A DNA stretch of 19,943 nucleotides from CAUZFZ01 sp963579025. GTDB taxonomy: Bacteria > Planctomycetota > Planctomycetia > Planctomycetales > Planctomycetaceae. Positions within the stretch are counted from its first letter, which is position 1. Every line of letters starts with the position of its first letter. This document shows, in pieces, positions 8,301-14,655 of the stretch. Below the pieces are notes generated by a model. It worked only from the letters and a program-made list of their open reading frames with translations, ran no database searches and was not told the DNA's origin. The stretch is taken from the NCBI GenBank assembly GCA_963579025.1, contig CAUZFZ010000173.1, positions 1 to 19,943 of the forward strand. The letters are read 5' to 3'. A program made the position numbers and the translations under genes.

Positions 8301-8522
8301 GCAGCAGCGGCCGACTGCAACCTGCTGCAATCGGCCGCCCATCGACTGAAGGGACTGGTCAGCAGCTACGACCAGACGTCCGCTGCGGAGCTATGTCTGC
8401 AACTCGAATTCGCCGGCCGCGACGGAGCCTGCGACGGAACAACGGAACTTGTCACTCGTCTCCGTCCCCAGGTCGAATCGCTGCAGTCAGCGATACGCGA
8501 CTTCATCTCCGATCACTCGTGA
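5385..8522 (+). CDS. soluble hybrid histidine kinase (PAS-HisKA-HATPase-REC-REC-HPt)
   Basis: The protein has 1045 residues with no signal peptide or membrane segment, so it is a cytosolic multistep phosphorelay protein. Residues ~5-135 resemble RsbT/anti-sigma GHKL domains (KARVLAALANIE, then KAVTEICRSALSLGG), but the usual SELARN is TEICRS, so ATP binding there is doubtful. A charged, possibly coiled segment (~145-190) precedes a PAS domain (~195-312). HisKA carries H341 in SHEIRTPMN. HATPase shows an N box from ~444, G1 DTGIGIA (526-532) and G2 GGTGLGL (from ~555). Receiver 1 has D672, receiver 2 has D830, and the HPt domain has H986 in AAHRLKG. Two palindromic repeats are translated in frame: residues ~482-518 inside the HATPase domain and ~743-765 in the linker between receivers. 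A second ATG at 5394 is an equally possible start. No ligand is evident; the nearest response regulator ends 1.5 kb upstream. Confidence 0.93.
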   Translation: MATMLAEFSVHKPADVSVAVRKARVLAALANIEKTRRGQLGKAVTEICRSALSLGGHTTVTYAVTSSAGQAAVEVVVRWMARIDNDSAGSIAATSDDAPDMAVRRVGELLDEFSLDDWPGPGGTATLRVFVNGPLQLSDNDIADWSAMLNESQLEEVIRRSEHRRRQLDSELQSTMRQEELLDEAGGDASETGLVTMLSLVASKTDNGVAILDADAAIVWVNEAFSNQCGVAPDECHNTHLVELVKHADSDPAAVDELHDALQTGRSRYVELLMNHSQGQSCWAGINLTPVFDAADSVERWIVLLRDITQQRQSQDALTAARDAAELASRAKSEFLANMSHEIRTPMNAIIGMTELALGSDLTDEQQEYLSTVRMSAESLLELLNDILDLSKIEAGKVELDEVDFDLSDIVRDSLRPLAVKAHSKGLELATRLPMDLPHFLYGDPLRLRQVLINLVGNAIKFTEHGEVVVEFSFDDGVDADVGRNKRSAVPADGAKLHETGHSDTPSAGTAQSLFRPTSLNLTVRDTGIGIAADRQERIFESFTQVDASTTRQFGGTGLGLTITVELLRIMGGSIQVESEVGVGSSFRVSIPLRLADEQPQPFAERVEFSREHLEGRSVLVVDDNATNRRILEEMLSSWGLRPRLADGADAAFRELEAAEYHGRPFDLLLIDAMMPDSDGFEVIESIRQRSDIHADTVMMLSSADRTDSARRCRDLGISRYLVKPVSQSALLESIVAICSGDRRTGTPARPAIDSDGRAGVPILQNETSPRPEDLALVPLRVLIADDHAANRSLAARILEKRGHRPAHATNGQEVLDLLQDDSFDLILMDVQMPELDGLQATAAIRGQEEAAGTHTPIVALTAHAMKGDRERCLAAGMDAYLPKPLRAADLITLVEKLCEPIAAARIGTSAARTESETHVEETGDAQLVLFGSEIDFSGALDRMDGDVDLLVEQMRFFLDDAPALLRQIEHAAAAADCNLLQSAAHRLKGLVSSYDQTSAAELCLQLEFAGRDGACDGTTELVTRLRPQVESLQSAIRDFISDHS
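6828..6937. repeat. 110-bp palindromic repeat inserted in frame in the kinase gene
   Basis: The arms 6828-6860 and 6905-6937 pair at 30 of 33 positions; the three mismatches are one block (GAA against TCT). The ends are GTAGGCCGG and CCGGCCTAC. Each arm also contains an internal CCGGAAC/GTTCCGG hairpin, so the structure is nested. The element is translated as about 37 residues without a stop, in the loop between the N box and G1 box of the ATPase domain, where family members normally have a short variable loop. It is therefore probably tolerated. The encoded residues (GRNKRSAVPADGAKLHETGH and onward) do not look like kinase sequence. Confidence 0.9.
7612..7677. repeat. 66-bp palindromic repeat inserted in frame between the receivers
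   Basis: The arms 7612-7636 and 7653-7677 pair at 24 of 25 positions around a 16-base loop. The ends are GTAGGACGGGC and GCCCATCCTAC. At 66 bp it adds exactly 22 codons, and the reading frame through it (DRRTGTPARPAIDSDGRAGV) is open. It lies in the flexible linker between receiver 1 and receiver 2 of the hybrid kinase. The stem sequence differs from the 6828 element in the same gene, although both start GTAGG and end CCTAC. Confidence 0.92.
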
Positions 8523-8557
8523 ATGATCAGTATCGCCCAGGACGTCCGTTCCACTCA

Positions 8558-8601
8558 GCCGCGGAGCGGCGGCGTCAAATAGCCACGGGCTTCAGCCCGT
8601 G
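8558..8601 (+). repeat. left 44-bp terminal inverted repeat of the Y1 element
   Basis: It consists of a 13-base hairpin with CGGAG at its centre, an 11-base spacer ending AAATA, then GCC and an 18-base hairpin built on GGGCTTCAGCCC. It matches the reverse complement of 9191-9234 at 39 of 44 positions; all five mismatches are in the spacer, so both hairpins are identical at the two ends. Confidence 0.88.
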
Positions 8602-8679
8602 ATACGGTGACTCTGATTGAATGCAGCCCCGGCAGGGGCGACGCTCGACATACTCAGTCTCAGGCGTTCGGGCCGACTC

Positions 8680-9144
8680 ATGAGCACCTTCACGAGCCTC
8701 ACCTATCACATCGTCTTCGGCACCAAATACCGGCGGTCTCGAATCAGCGAGCCATTCCGGGACGAGTTGTACGCCTACATTGGTGGGATCATCCGCGGCG
8801 AAAAAGGCTCGCTGATCGAGATTGGTGGAATGCCGGACCACATTCACATTCTCGCAGGCTTCAGCCCCGCTGTTTCCGTGTCAGACATGCTGCGGCGTAT
8901 CAAGGGAAACTCATCAAAGTGGGCCAACGAGCAACACAATTTCGTTGACCGGTTTGAGTGGCAGACCGGATACGGCGCATTCACGGTCAGCCATTCGCAG
9001 GCTCCGTCTGTCAGCGAGTACATTCGGAATCAGGAAGAACATCACCGCAGACGCAGTTTCAAGGACGAGTTTCGGAGCCTTCTGATTCGGCACGGTATCC
9101 AGTTTGAGGAGCGGTATCTGTTTGAGGACGAACACGTGGGATGA
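8680..9144 (+). CDS. IS200/IS605-like Y1 (HUH) transposase
   Basis: The protein has 154 residues from ATG 8680; the frame is open upstream to 8617 but that part reads through the left hairpin array. It is a single-domain Y1 transposase: the HUH metal site is H54 and H56 in GMPDHIHIL, and the catalytic tyrosine is probably Y114 in SVSEYIRNQEEHHRRRSF. Such enzymes cut single-stranded DNA at hairpin-marked ends through a 5'-phosphotyrosine link. Length and the C-terminal FKDEFRSLLIRHGIQF segment fit the short IS200-like group rather than the longer enterobacterial RAYTs. No tnpB/IscB gene accompanies it. The gene appears intact and so may still act on its own ends and on the 195-bp derivative at 4635. 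No strong ribosome-binding site is visible, which is usual for low-activity transposases. Confidence 0.9.
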   Translation: MSTFTSLTYHIVFGTKYRRSRISEPFRDELYAYIGGIIRGEKGSLIEIGGMPDHIHILAGFSPAVSVSDMLRRIKGNSSKWANEQHNFVDRFEWQTGYGAFTVSHSQAPSVSEYIRNQEEHHRRRSFKDEFRSLLIRHGIQFEERYLFEDEHVG

Positions 9145-9190
9145 CCGCCGTCGCCCCTCCGGGGCTCAACATTGATTGGCGCCTCATTCC

Positions 9191-9234
9191 CACGGGCTGA
9201 AGCCCGTGGCTATTCGCCCTTGCCGCTCCGCGGC
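9191..9234 (-). repeat. right 44-bp terminal inverted repeat of the Y1 element
   Basis: This is the inverted partner of 8558-8601: hairpin CACGGGCTGAAGCCCGTG, then GGC, a spacer beginning TATTCGCC, then GCCGCTCCGCGGC. The adjoining inner hairpin GCCCCTCCGGGGC at 9153-9165 begins 9 bases after the transposase stop codon and may also end the transcript. Confidence 0.88.
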
Positions 9235-9327
9235 AGTGAGACCGACGACATCCGACTGCATCCGGTTGTCACGGATGGATCGTTCTCGATTGACGAGTCG
9301 TCGGGCTGACGGCCTCGACCACCGGAG

Positions 9328-10473
9328 TCACGGGAGCGGAACTGTCGGCCGCTCCGGATTAGTCGCCCCCGTGCTAAGATACTGCTGATTCTCATCGCGA
9401 ATCCTCGCCGCGGCATCGTCGTAGAGAAACGGCAGGAAGACGTATCGCGCCCCGCTCGTGACCGGTGTGGCGGCATGCAACAGCGAGCACGAGAAGACGC
9501 ACGCGCCGCCGGTTGGCGGCCGGTAGAGATGCGATCCGTATTCGGGGAATCGCAGATCGCCGCCTTCGTAATCCTCGGCGTTGAGGTTCAGTGAGACGGC
9601 AAAGCGACGATGGGCCGTGCCCTTTGTCGTGTTGTCGCGGTGAGCCCGGAAGTGGCCGCCGTCCGTGCCCTCGTAGCAGGCCACGATGTAACGCTCCATG
9701 CGGGTCGCTTTGAACTGAAAGGCCTTTTCGATCTCCGGAATCAGACGGTCGTGGATGCGGTGCATGCACAACGTGCGAACCTCTTCGTCTTCGATCGTGT
9801 AGTCACTACGTCGCTTGTGGCCGTAATCAACGATGCCCACGGTCTGACCGTTGACGTCACGCATGAAACCGGAATCTTCTCCGCCGTGCTGGTTGTAGAG
9901 CTGGATCAGTTTGCCACACAGGTCCGTCTCGAAGACGCGCGGCACGATCAGCACGGGAGCCTGAATCGCGGCCGGAGTCGCCGGGGCGAACTTCGGCTGT
10001 GCGTCGAGTAACTGCAGCACGCGCGCGACATGCATGTCTGACTGAAAACTGAAGTCGAAGTGAGCCAGCACGCGCAGCCGTTCGTCCAGTACGAGCGTAA
10101 ACGGCCGGTACTCGATCAGAGCATCATTAACAGACTGCTCAGCGGAGTCGCTCTGCGGGAGTGCTCCGTAAAGCCGGCTGATCGACCGGTCGAAGTCGCG
10201 AAAGAAGCGGACGCCTTTTTCGCGGTCGGTGACGCGACCAAGCACTTCGTCATCGGGGTCGATCGACACGCCGAAGAAGGTCGCGTCCGTATCGTCGAAG
10301 CGACCGGCCTGCGCCAGGAACTCACCGAGGATTCGACGGTGGTCATCGGAGTCGGCTGAACCGAAGAAACACATGACGACGTATCGCCCGGCCACCGTGC
10401 TGAAGTTGAACGAGGTGTTCGATCCGGTGCGTCCGGAAAACCACGGCGCAGGAACGCCAGAAGCAAAGGGCAT
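9328..10473 (-). CDS. peroxiredoxin-like domain fused to 2OG-Fe(II) oxygenase (prolyl 4-hydroxylase type)
   Basis: The protein has 381 residues; the ATG at 10473 follows an AGGA ribosome-binding motif at a suitable distance. Residues ~5-155 have the thioredoxin-fold pattern of AhpC/TSA proteins (GVPAPWF, GRYVVMCFFGSAD, FFGVSIDPDDE, PFTLVLDERLRVLAHF). However, no Cys occupies the usual peroxidatic position after the first strand; the only nearby Cys is C35 within the strand. The domain is therefore probably not a working peroxidase. Residues ~170-352 form a P4Hc-type double-stranded beta-helix: iron ligands H278 and D280 (HFRAHRDN) and H333 (LLHAATPV), with R343 as the likely 2-oxoglutarate ligand. 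It should hydroxylate a protein or other target using Fe(II), O2 and 2-oxoglutarate. Similar fusions, also without the peroxidatic Cys, exist in proteobacteria to my recollection. The substrate is unknown and it is not in an operon. Confidence 0.85.
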   Translation of the reverse strand: MPFASGVPAPWFSGRTGSNTSFNFSTVAGRYVVMCFFGSADSDDHRRILGEFLAQAGRFDDTDATFFGVSIDPDDEVLGRVTDREKGVRFFRDFDRSISRLYGALPQSDSAEQSVNDALIEYRPFTLVLDERLRVLAHFDFSFQSDMHVARVLQLLDAQPKFAPATPAAIQAPVLIVPRVFETDLCGKLIQLYNQHGGEDSGFMRDVNGQTVGIVDYGHKRRSDYTIEDEEVRTLCMHRIHDRLIPEIEKAFQFKATRMERYIVACYEGTDGGHFRAHRDNTTKGTAHRRFAVSLNLNAEDYEGGDLRFPEYGSHLYRPPTGGACVFSCSLLHAATPVTSGARYVFLPFLYDDAAARIRDENQQYLSTGATNPERPTVPLP

Positions 10474-10809
10474 TGGTGAATCCTCAACATCGCGTGAACA
10501 AAGGCCGGGCCGGTCGACAATGTGAGCCCGTCTCCACCGAAGGCACGTTCTGTGCCATTTGCGAATCGGGGCACGCTACCGCGCAGTATCTGACCACGCT
10601 GAGCAGTAAACGCTCACAAAACAGATCCGACTGGTTACAGGTTGCTCAATCAGGCAGGGCGAAACACGCAAAAGCGGGCTCAATCGGGACTGGCACTCTG
10701 ATTGCTCAACCTCACCCCGTCCGTCATGGACACCATCCGGACCGAGGGTTTCTATCCGGTCCTGCAGTTTCTGACACTCCCACAAATGCGACGCCTCTCT
10801 GCCCAGTAG
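10474..10809. other. intergenic region with no recognised gene
   Basis: It lies upstream of the oxygenase gene, whose promoter should be at the left end. Short frames on both strands lack domain resemblance. A 27-codon frame (10726-10809, beginning MDTIRTEGFYPVLQF) is in phase with the mgtE-like remnant that follows and could be part of the same decayed locus, but it does not resemble MgtE by eye. Confidence 0.4.
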
Positions 10810-11001
10810 CTCCTGGTTGCGATCCTGATCCGCGGCGTTGCAGTCGCGGCCGAAGCGCCGATGACGGACCGCGACCCGGCTTAATCAGCGTCCATTTTTC
10901 TGACGACTGTGACCGACATCGTCGGCTTCGCGTCCTTCCTCGGGTTTGCAGTGCTGTTCATGGAGATGCTCAAGCCGCTGGCGACAGCTCCCGCGATGTG
11001 A
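10810..11001 (+). pseudogene. mgtE-like magnesium transporter 3' remnant
   Basis: Reading from 10810 in one frame gives LLVAILIRGVAVAAEAPM, then DRDPA, a TAA stop at 10882-10884, then SASIFLTTVTDIVGFASFLG, FAVLFMEML and a TGA at 10999. The segment around TTVTD matches the last transmembrane helix of MgtE transporters, where the typical text is DPALAS-x-x-TTVTD-x-x-G; the Asp lines the Mg2+ pore. The stop falls exactly where the family has the Leu of DPALAS, so it looks like a nonsense change in a formerly coding sequence. No MgtE N-domain, CBS pair or other helices are present, so this is a decayed 3' fragment and is too short for a normal gene call. Identification rests on one motif region remembered from the family. 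Confidence 0.55.
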
Positions 11002-11196
11002 CGCGCGACACACGGCCAATGCGGCCGAACCAGCCTGCGAGGCCATTAGAATAGCCAGTCTGTTTCGACTCCGGCAAGAAGTCAGTTTCCTTACTCCCGT
11101 GTCGCGAGAGGCCGTCCAGAAGCGTTGGCTTCCCAAGCCGTATCGTCACAATTAGAGGCCGGTCCATTCCACACGGTCTCGTTTGCGGAAGCACTC

Positions 11197-11889
11197 ATGC
11201 CGCTTTATTTCGCGTACGGTTCGAACTGCAGTGAAGAGGTCATGCAGCGCAAGCAGGTGCGGTACACGTGCCGCCGCCGGGCGACGCTGCACGATTTCCG
11301 TCTGCTGTTCAACAAACGCGCGGAACGCGAGTTCCTGCCGGATGCCATCGGCTTCGCCAACGTCAACGAGCATCCCGGCGCTTCCGTTGAAGGCATTCTC
11401 TACGAAATCATCGTCGCCGACCTCGATGCCCTGGACGCCTCCGAGCGTTACCCCGACCACTACGACCGCATCGAAGTCATCGTCGAAACGGACATCGGCC
11501 CCGTGGACAGCTGGGTCTACCAGGCCCAGCCGAGTATGACCGCACACGGCCTGGTCCCGTCGCGCAACTATCTGAACCACATCCTTGCCGGCCGCGAGTT
11601 TCTGTCGGACCAATACTACGAAGCCCTGGACAGCTCGCGCACGTACGCTGGCGACTGCGGCATGTGCCGCCGCAATGGTGAGGTCCTGTTCGTCAGAGAA
11701 GCCGACCAGATGCACACCCTCTGCCAACCCTGCCGCGAAGCCCGCACCCTCTGGAGCGACGTCCACGGCCGCCAGATTACCATCTCGGAAGCAGAAACCG
11801 TGATGAGGGAACTGGTCGTAAACGGCTCCGGTTTCGGAGCCATACAGGACCTGATTCAGAAAGCCGTGAGCCTGGGACTGCTGACCTGA
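11197..11889 (+). CDS. gamma-glutamylcyclotransferase-like protein with CxxC/CxxC tail
   Basis: The protein has 230 residues from the ATG at 11197, which follows GGAAG by 6 bases; an extension to 11125 lacks resemblance. Residues 1-~125 form a GGCT/AIG2-type fold: substrate-loop motif YFAYGSN (4-10), VEGILYEI (64-71) and LDALDASERYP (76-86), whose E83 is the likely catalytic acid. This enzyme group turns gamma-glutamyl amines or peptides into 5-oxoproline. Residues ~150-230 are an addition: CGMC (154-157) and CQPC (176-179), spaced like a small zinc ribbon, then a helical tail with no Cys. I do not recognise this tail in ordinary GGCTs; it may bind zinc or a partner. It stands alone between the mgtE remnant and a convergent gene. 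Confidence 0.82.
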   Translation: MPLYFAYGSNCSEEVMQRKQVRYTCRRRATLHDFRLLFNKRAEREFLPDAIGFANVNEHPGASVEGILYEIIVADLDALDASERYPDHYDRIEVIVETDIGPVDSWVYQAQPSMTAHGLVPSRNYLNHILAGREFLSDQYYEALDSSRTYAGDCGMCRRNGEVLFVREADQMHTLCQPCREARTLWSDVHGRQITISEAETVMRELVVNGSGFGAIQDLIQKAVSLGLLT

Positions 11890-11948
11890 CAGCCACACAA
11901 CCAGGAATCCGGGACCACGTCACATCAGCGTGGCGGCGTTTTCCGCTT

Positions 11949-13451
11949 CTAGTCGTTCGTCATCCGCAAGGCGTCTTTTGCGCGGTTCATGACGGGTGAG
12001 TCTTGTCTCGTGGCGCCGACAAGGTTGTAGGTTGCCGTGGCAAGCATGTGGGGCCGCCAGATTGGGCTGACGCGATGGAAGTCCTCGAAGATCGAGATGG
12101 GGTACTTGAAATCGTGAGGCTCGTTCCCTTTTCGCAGGATCAGCCGACGTGCTGCCCTGGCAAACTCGGCCTGATTGGTGGCACAGCGCATGGCCAGTCT
12201 TGCGGCGGCCGGCGCGTCGTTGCCGACCAGCGCAAGGACTTCGCTGATGATCGCTTCACCGTTGCCCGCTTCCTCCGCCGGCACCAGCTCGGTGATCTTC
12301 GTGTCGTTCAATCCCTTTTTCGTGCCCGCCATGAAGTTTTTGAACTGGCTCATCCAACCGATGCCCTGCATGAGTATCAGGAAACGTGTTTTCCGGTCGG
12401 CGGCCGTTTCAAACGCGTAACGCAACGCACTGGTCGATGTCACGGTATGAATCCCGAAGATGCCCGGTTGTCGCATCATCAATTCGCCGGCGGCAAGATG
12501 GATCGCGTCCCAGATTTCCGTCGTGCCGGCCTGTTCCGACTGCAATTGTCGAAGCGCGAGGTCACAGGCCTCGTTTGAGTTTCCGGAACGCATGACGTCG
12601 AGCAGGGATTGCGTTGATGTTATCGAGCGAGTTGCATCCGCGGCGTTGCGAGGAAAGCGTGAGGCGTGCCGGGTCGCCAGTTCGGCGCTGTTGAGATACG
12701 ACTGGTCTTCCAACGCATAGCCATTGACCCGCTCGTTCTTACCGTAGTCGAGCAGACCCAGCACCAGGGATCGCAGGGCTGGCTCGGCATGTTGCCAGCC
12801 AATGGTCTGCAGTGTTCGCCATGTGTTGGCAACAAAAATCGCTTTGTGGCCGATGTTGCGATAGTCACGCGCCCCGTATTGCCAAAGCTGCTTGACCACT
12901 TCGTGAGCACTGCTGCTGCGCACCACCGCGACGATCGCCCGATCGGCTCGCTCTTCGTCCCAGTCATTCATGGCGGCGTGAAACTCTTTCCAGGCCGCCG
13001 TGCCCGAGGGCAGTTTTCCCGAGACGGGTCGCATGCGAAAATCGGTACCCGTGGCGTCCCGCATCTGCGAATCTTTGAAAGCGTCGAGCGCCCAGAAGAG
13101 TGGCAGCAACCGATCCTCGACCGGCGCGTCAAGGCTCAATTGATGAGCCGCATGGATGATAAAGACGCAATGAAAGCTGAACCCAGGCGGTTGCGGACTG
13201 ACGTTGCGGATGCCGGCCAGGAACAACGCCGCCATGAACTGCCGGTATGGCAATCCACGTTGAAGTTGTTCGACCATCATCTCGAAACATTTTTCGCGCG
13301 CGGTATTCTCAATCAATCGTACGACCGGTTCGATGTCGCCATGCAACCGAACGATGTCGGGCGTGACTTCCGTTTCCGCTGCGTTGAGTGGCACACACTT
13401 CGCAAGCCCGACACTGGCCGATGCGGCAAGAAACTGGCGACGAGATGGCAT
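11949..13451 (-). CDS. Tat-exported protein of unknown function
   Basis: The protein has 500 residues when started at MPSRRQFLAASASVGLAKC. This places a twin-arginine signal (SRRQFL, R4-R5, followed by a short hydrophobic stretch) at the N-terminus; an upstream in-frame start at 13517 would bury it and is rejected. The mature part is largely alpha-helical in appearance, with strongly patterned segments such as QLQRGLPYRQFMAALFLAGI, HCVFIIHAAHQLSLDAPVED and WQYGARDYRNIGHKAIFVAN. I recall similar proteins as hypothetical in planctomycetes, but I know no assigned function. Several His and Asp residues could form a metal or cofactor site (HxxH-like HCVFIIHAAHQ), which is speculation. Use of Tat suggests folding, possibly with a cofactor, before export. 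It converges on the GGCT-like gene (59-bp gap). Confidence 0.85.
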   Translation of the reverse strand: MPSRRQFLAASASVGLAKCVPLNAAETEVTPDIVRLHGDIEPVVRLIENTAREKCFEMMVEQLQRGLPYRQFMAALFLAGIRNVSPQPPGFSFHCVFIIHAAHQLSLDAPVEDRLLPLFWALDAFKDSQMRDATGTDFRMRPVSGKLPSGTAAWKEFHAAMNDWDEERADRAIVAVVRSSSAHEVVKQLWQYGARDYRNIGHKAIFVANTWRTLQTIGWQHAEPALRSLVLGLLDYGKNERVNGYALEDQSYLNSAELATRHASRFPRNAADATRSITSTQSLLDVMRSGNSNEACDLALRQLQSEQAGTTEIWDAIHLAAGELMMRQPGIFGIHTVTSTSALRYAFETAADRKTRFLILMQGIGWMSQFKNFMAGTKKGLNDTKITELVPAEEAGNGEAIISEVLALVGNDAPAAARLAMRCATNQAEFARAARRLILRKGNEPHDFKYPISIFEDFHRVSPIWRPHMLATATYNLVGATRQDSPVMNRAKDALRMTND

Positions 13452-13687
13452 GGCAGTATCCCCAATCACTACAGGATGTGCAGACTCAACAGAAACGTCT
13501 TCTCGCTGAATACGCATCCCTGCGTGCTCGGCGAAACGTGCAACTTGTTATGTCGCATCCTCGTCCACGCCGAAGACGCTGCGACTCGTGTGCGTTTGCC
13601 TGTAATGTGTTTTGTGCGGCTACACGTTCACGTTGATTGGACGGACGCCAGACACTGTATGTTGATGGATGAAGCGGATCCAGGTCA

Positions 13688-13715
13688 CTGATTCAGGCTC
13701 GGCTATCTGAATCAG
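13688..13715. promoter_or_regulatory. 9-bp inverted repeat upstream of the LRR gene
   Basis: CTGATTCAG (13688-13696) and CTGAATCAG (13707-13715) are exact reverse complements with a 10-base spacer, so their centres are 19 bp apart, about two helical turns. The dyad sits 49 bp before the LRR gene start codon, within the 313-bp gap between two divergently transcribed genes, where an operator would be expected. It could equally be an RNA hairpin. No regulator is known. Confidence 0.4.
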
Positions 13716-13764
13716 AGCGACAGCGCGGAACGGCACTGGCCGTGACGGGGAGGCGGGATAAGGC

Positions 13765-14295
13765 ATGAGTGGGAAGTCGAGATTCAAACGACGGCGCGTG
13801 TTTCTGGCGTGCGCGGCCATATTAGCCATTGGGTCGTTGCTGACTATCCTCTACCGACAGCAGGAGCAGCGGTGGATGTTGATGCGCGCGATCGAAGACT
13901 CGGGCGGCAGTTATCTGACCACACCGGACGGGCCGAGCTGGTTTCCGGCCAACCGGATCCCAATGCGGCTGGGCACTGACGACGACCTGGAATACCTGTT
14001 TCTTGCCAGCACGGAAGTCGATGACGCCTGGCTGGCCCGGCTGAAAGGGCGCGGCAGCATCAAGCAGATACTCCTGCAGGATACCGACGTCACTGATGCA
14101 GGGCTCAAGCACCTTGAGGGCCTGAAAAAACTGGAGAGACTCCGGCTCGACAACACGCTCGTCACGGACGACGGTCTGGAACACCTGCAGAGTCTGAAAC
14201 TCCTGCGGCGAATGTACCTGAAAGGGACGGACGTCACCGATGCCGGCGTCATGCGGCTGCAATCGGCATTGCCGAATTGTCAGATCAAGCGCTGA
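13765..14295 (+). CDS. membrane-anchored leucine-rich repeat protein
   Basis: The protein has 176 residues. A basic N-terminus (KSRFKRRR) precedes one hydrophobic helix (~12-30), so it is anchored in the membrane with the repeat part outside the cytoplasm. Residues ~95-172 hold about three tandem 24-residue repeats with the frame LxxLxLxxTxVTDxGLxxLxxLxx (TDVTDAGLKHL, TLVTDDGLEHL, TDVTDAGVMRL), i.e. the planctomycete-style cysteine-containing/ribonuclease-inhibitor-like LRR class. The region between (~35-90) is not recognised. Such proteins presumably bind other proteins; the partner is unknown. The ATG at 13765 follows a purine-rich GGAGGCGGGATAAGG tract. It is not part of an obvious operon. 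Confidence 0.85.
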   Translation: MSGKSRFKRRRVFLACAAILAIGSLLTILYRQQEQRWMLMRAIEDSGGSYLTTPDGPSWFPANRIPMRLGTDDDLEYLFLASTEVDDAWLARLKGRGSIKQILLQDTDVTDAGLKHLEGLKKLERLRLDNTLVTDDGLEHLQSLKLLRRMYLKGTDVTDAGVMRLQSALPNCQIKR

Positions 14296-14539
14296 CGAAC
14301 AGGTAGGACTTGCTTCCGGCCGGTTCAATGATCTTCTTGAACGCTGTCCCAGGATTGACGCTGTGGAATTGTCTCGAAGAGTCAATGACGTTCCAGGCAC
14401 GGTGCCGACCGATGACATCGACAGTGCGGGGTTCTGCCTGTTCCAGCATCATCAGGGTCGGACTTGCTGTGAACGTACGATTTGATCGAGCCTGTCCGCG
14501 TTGACATCGGCTCACCACAAGAGCGTGCGTCGCATGCAT
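14285..14539 (-). CDS. possible small protein or gene remnant
   Basis: This 84-codon frame overlaps the end of the LRR gene by 11 bp on the opposite strand. The part from MMLEQAEPRTVDVIGRHRAW to IIEPAGSKSYLFVSA reads like real protein sequence rather than a random shadow, and it occupies otherwise empty DNA. I do not recognise a domain and see no clear ribosome-binding site. It could be the 3' end of a decayed gene or a small planctomycete-specific protein. Confidence 0.25.
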   Translation of the reverse strand: MHATHALVVSRCQRGQARSNRTFTASPTLMMLEQAEPRTVDVIGRHRAWNVIDSSRQFHSVNPGTAFKKIIEPAGSKSYLFVSA

Positions 14540-14655
14540 TGAGCGTCGTCATCAATCTTGCGCGTGGCGCGTCGTATGCGGTTTCGCTTCTAAATCAGTA
14601 CAACTGTTCCGCTTCAAGCACTTGCGATTACGAATAGCAGTTCGAGGGATTCGAA
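14296..14655. other. intergenic region before the antiporter gene
   Basis: Apart from the doubtful minus-strand frame at 14285-14539, nothing is recognised here. The right end carries the GAGGGA ribosome-binding site (14644-14649) six bases before the antiporter ATG. Around 14575-14620 the DNA is locally more AT-rich (for example CTTCTAAATCAGTAC), which is where a promoter would be looked for. Confidence 0.4.

Larger units (their letters stand above)
8558..9234 (+). mobile_element. 677-bp Y1-transposase element with hairpin-rich inverted ends
   Basis: A single IS200-like transposase gene lies between mirror-image hairpin arrays. On the left: GCCGCGGAGCGGC (8558-8570), CACGGGCTTCAGCCCGTG (8584-8601), GCCCCGGCAGGGGC (8626-8639). 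On the right, in reverse order: GCCCCTCCGGGGC (9153-9165), CACGGGCTGAAGCCCGTG (9191-9208), GCCGCTCCGCGGC (9222-9234). The outer 44 bases of each side are reverse complements at 39 positions. Classical IS200/IS605 elements have subterminal hairpins but no terminal inverted repeats, so this layout is nearer to REP/BIME elements tied to RAYT-type transposases. It starts 36 bp after the kinase stop codon and ends 94 bp before the oxygenase gene stop codon, so it interrupts no gene. Confidence 0.82.

Noticed and set aside
5385..8522. Considered the kinase, GAF protein and response regulator as one operon or defence island
   Set aside because: The genes lie on different strands with gaps of 107 and 752 bp and a mobile element in between; a functional link is only possible.
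8558..9234. Considered as an IS605/IS607-type element with a TnpB/IscB guide-RNA nuclease
   Set aside because: Only the Y1 transposase frame fits between the ends; there is no TnpB-like gene and no room for one.
12666..13691. 341-codon plus-strand frame opposite the Tat-exported protein
   Set aside because: It is antisense to a gene with a clear Tat signal and patterned protein blocks; no domain is visible in it.
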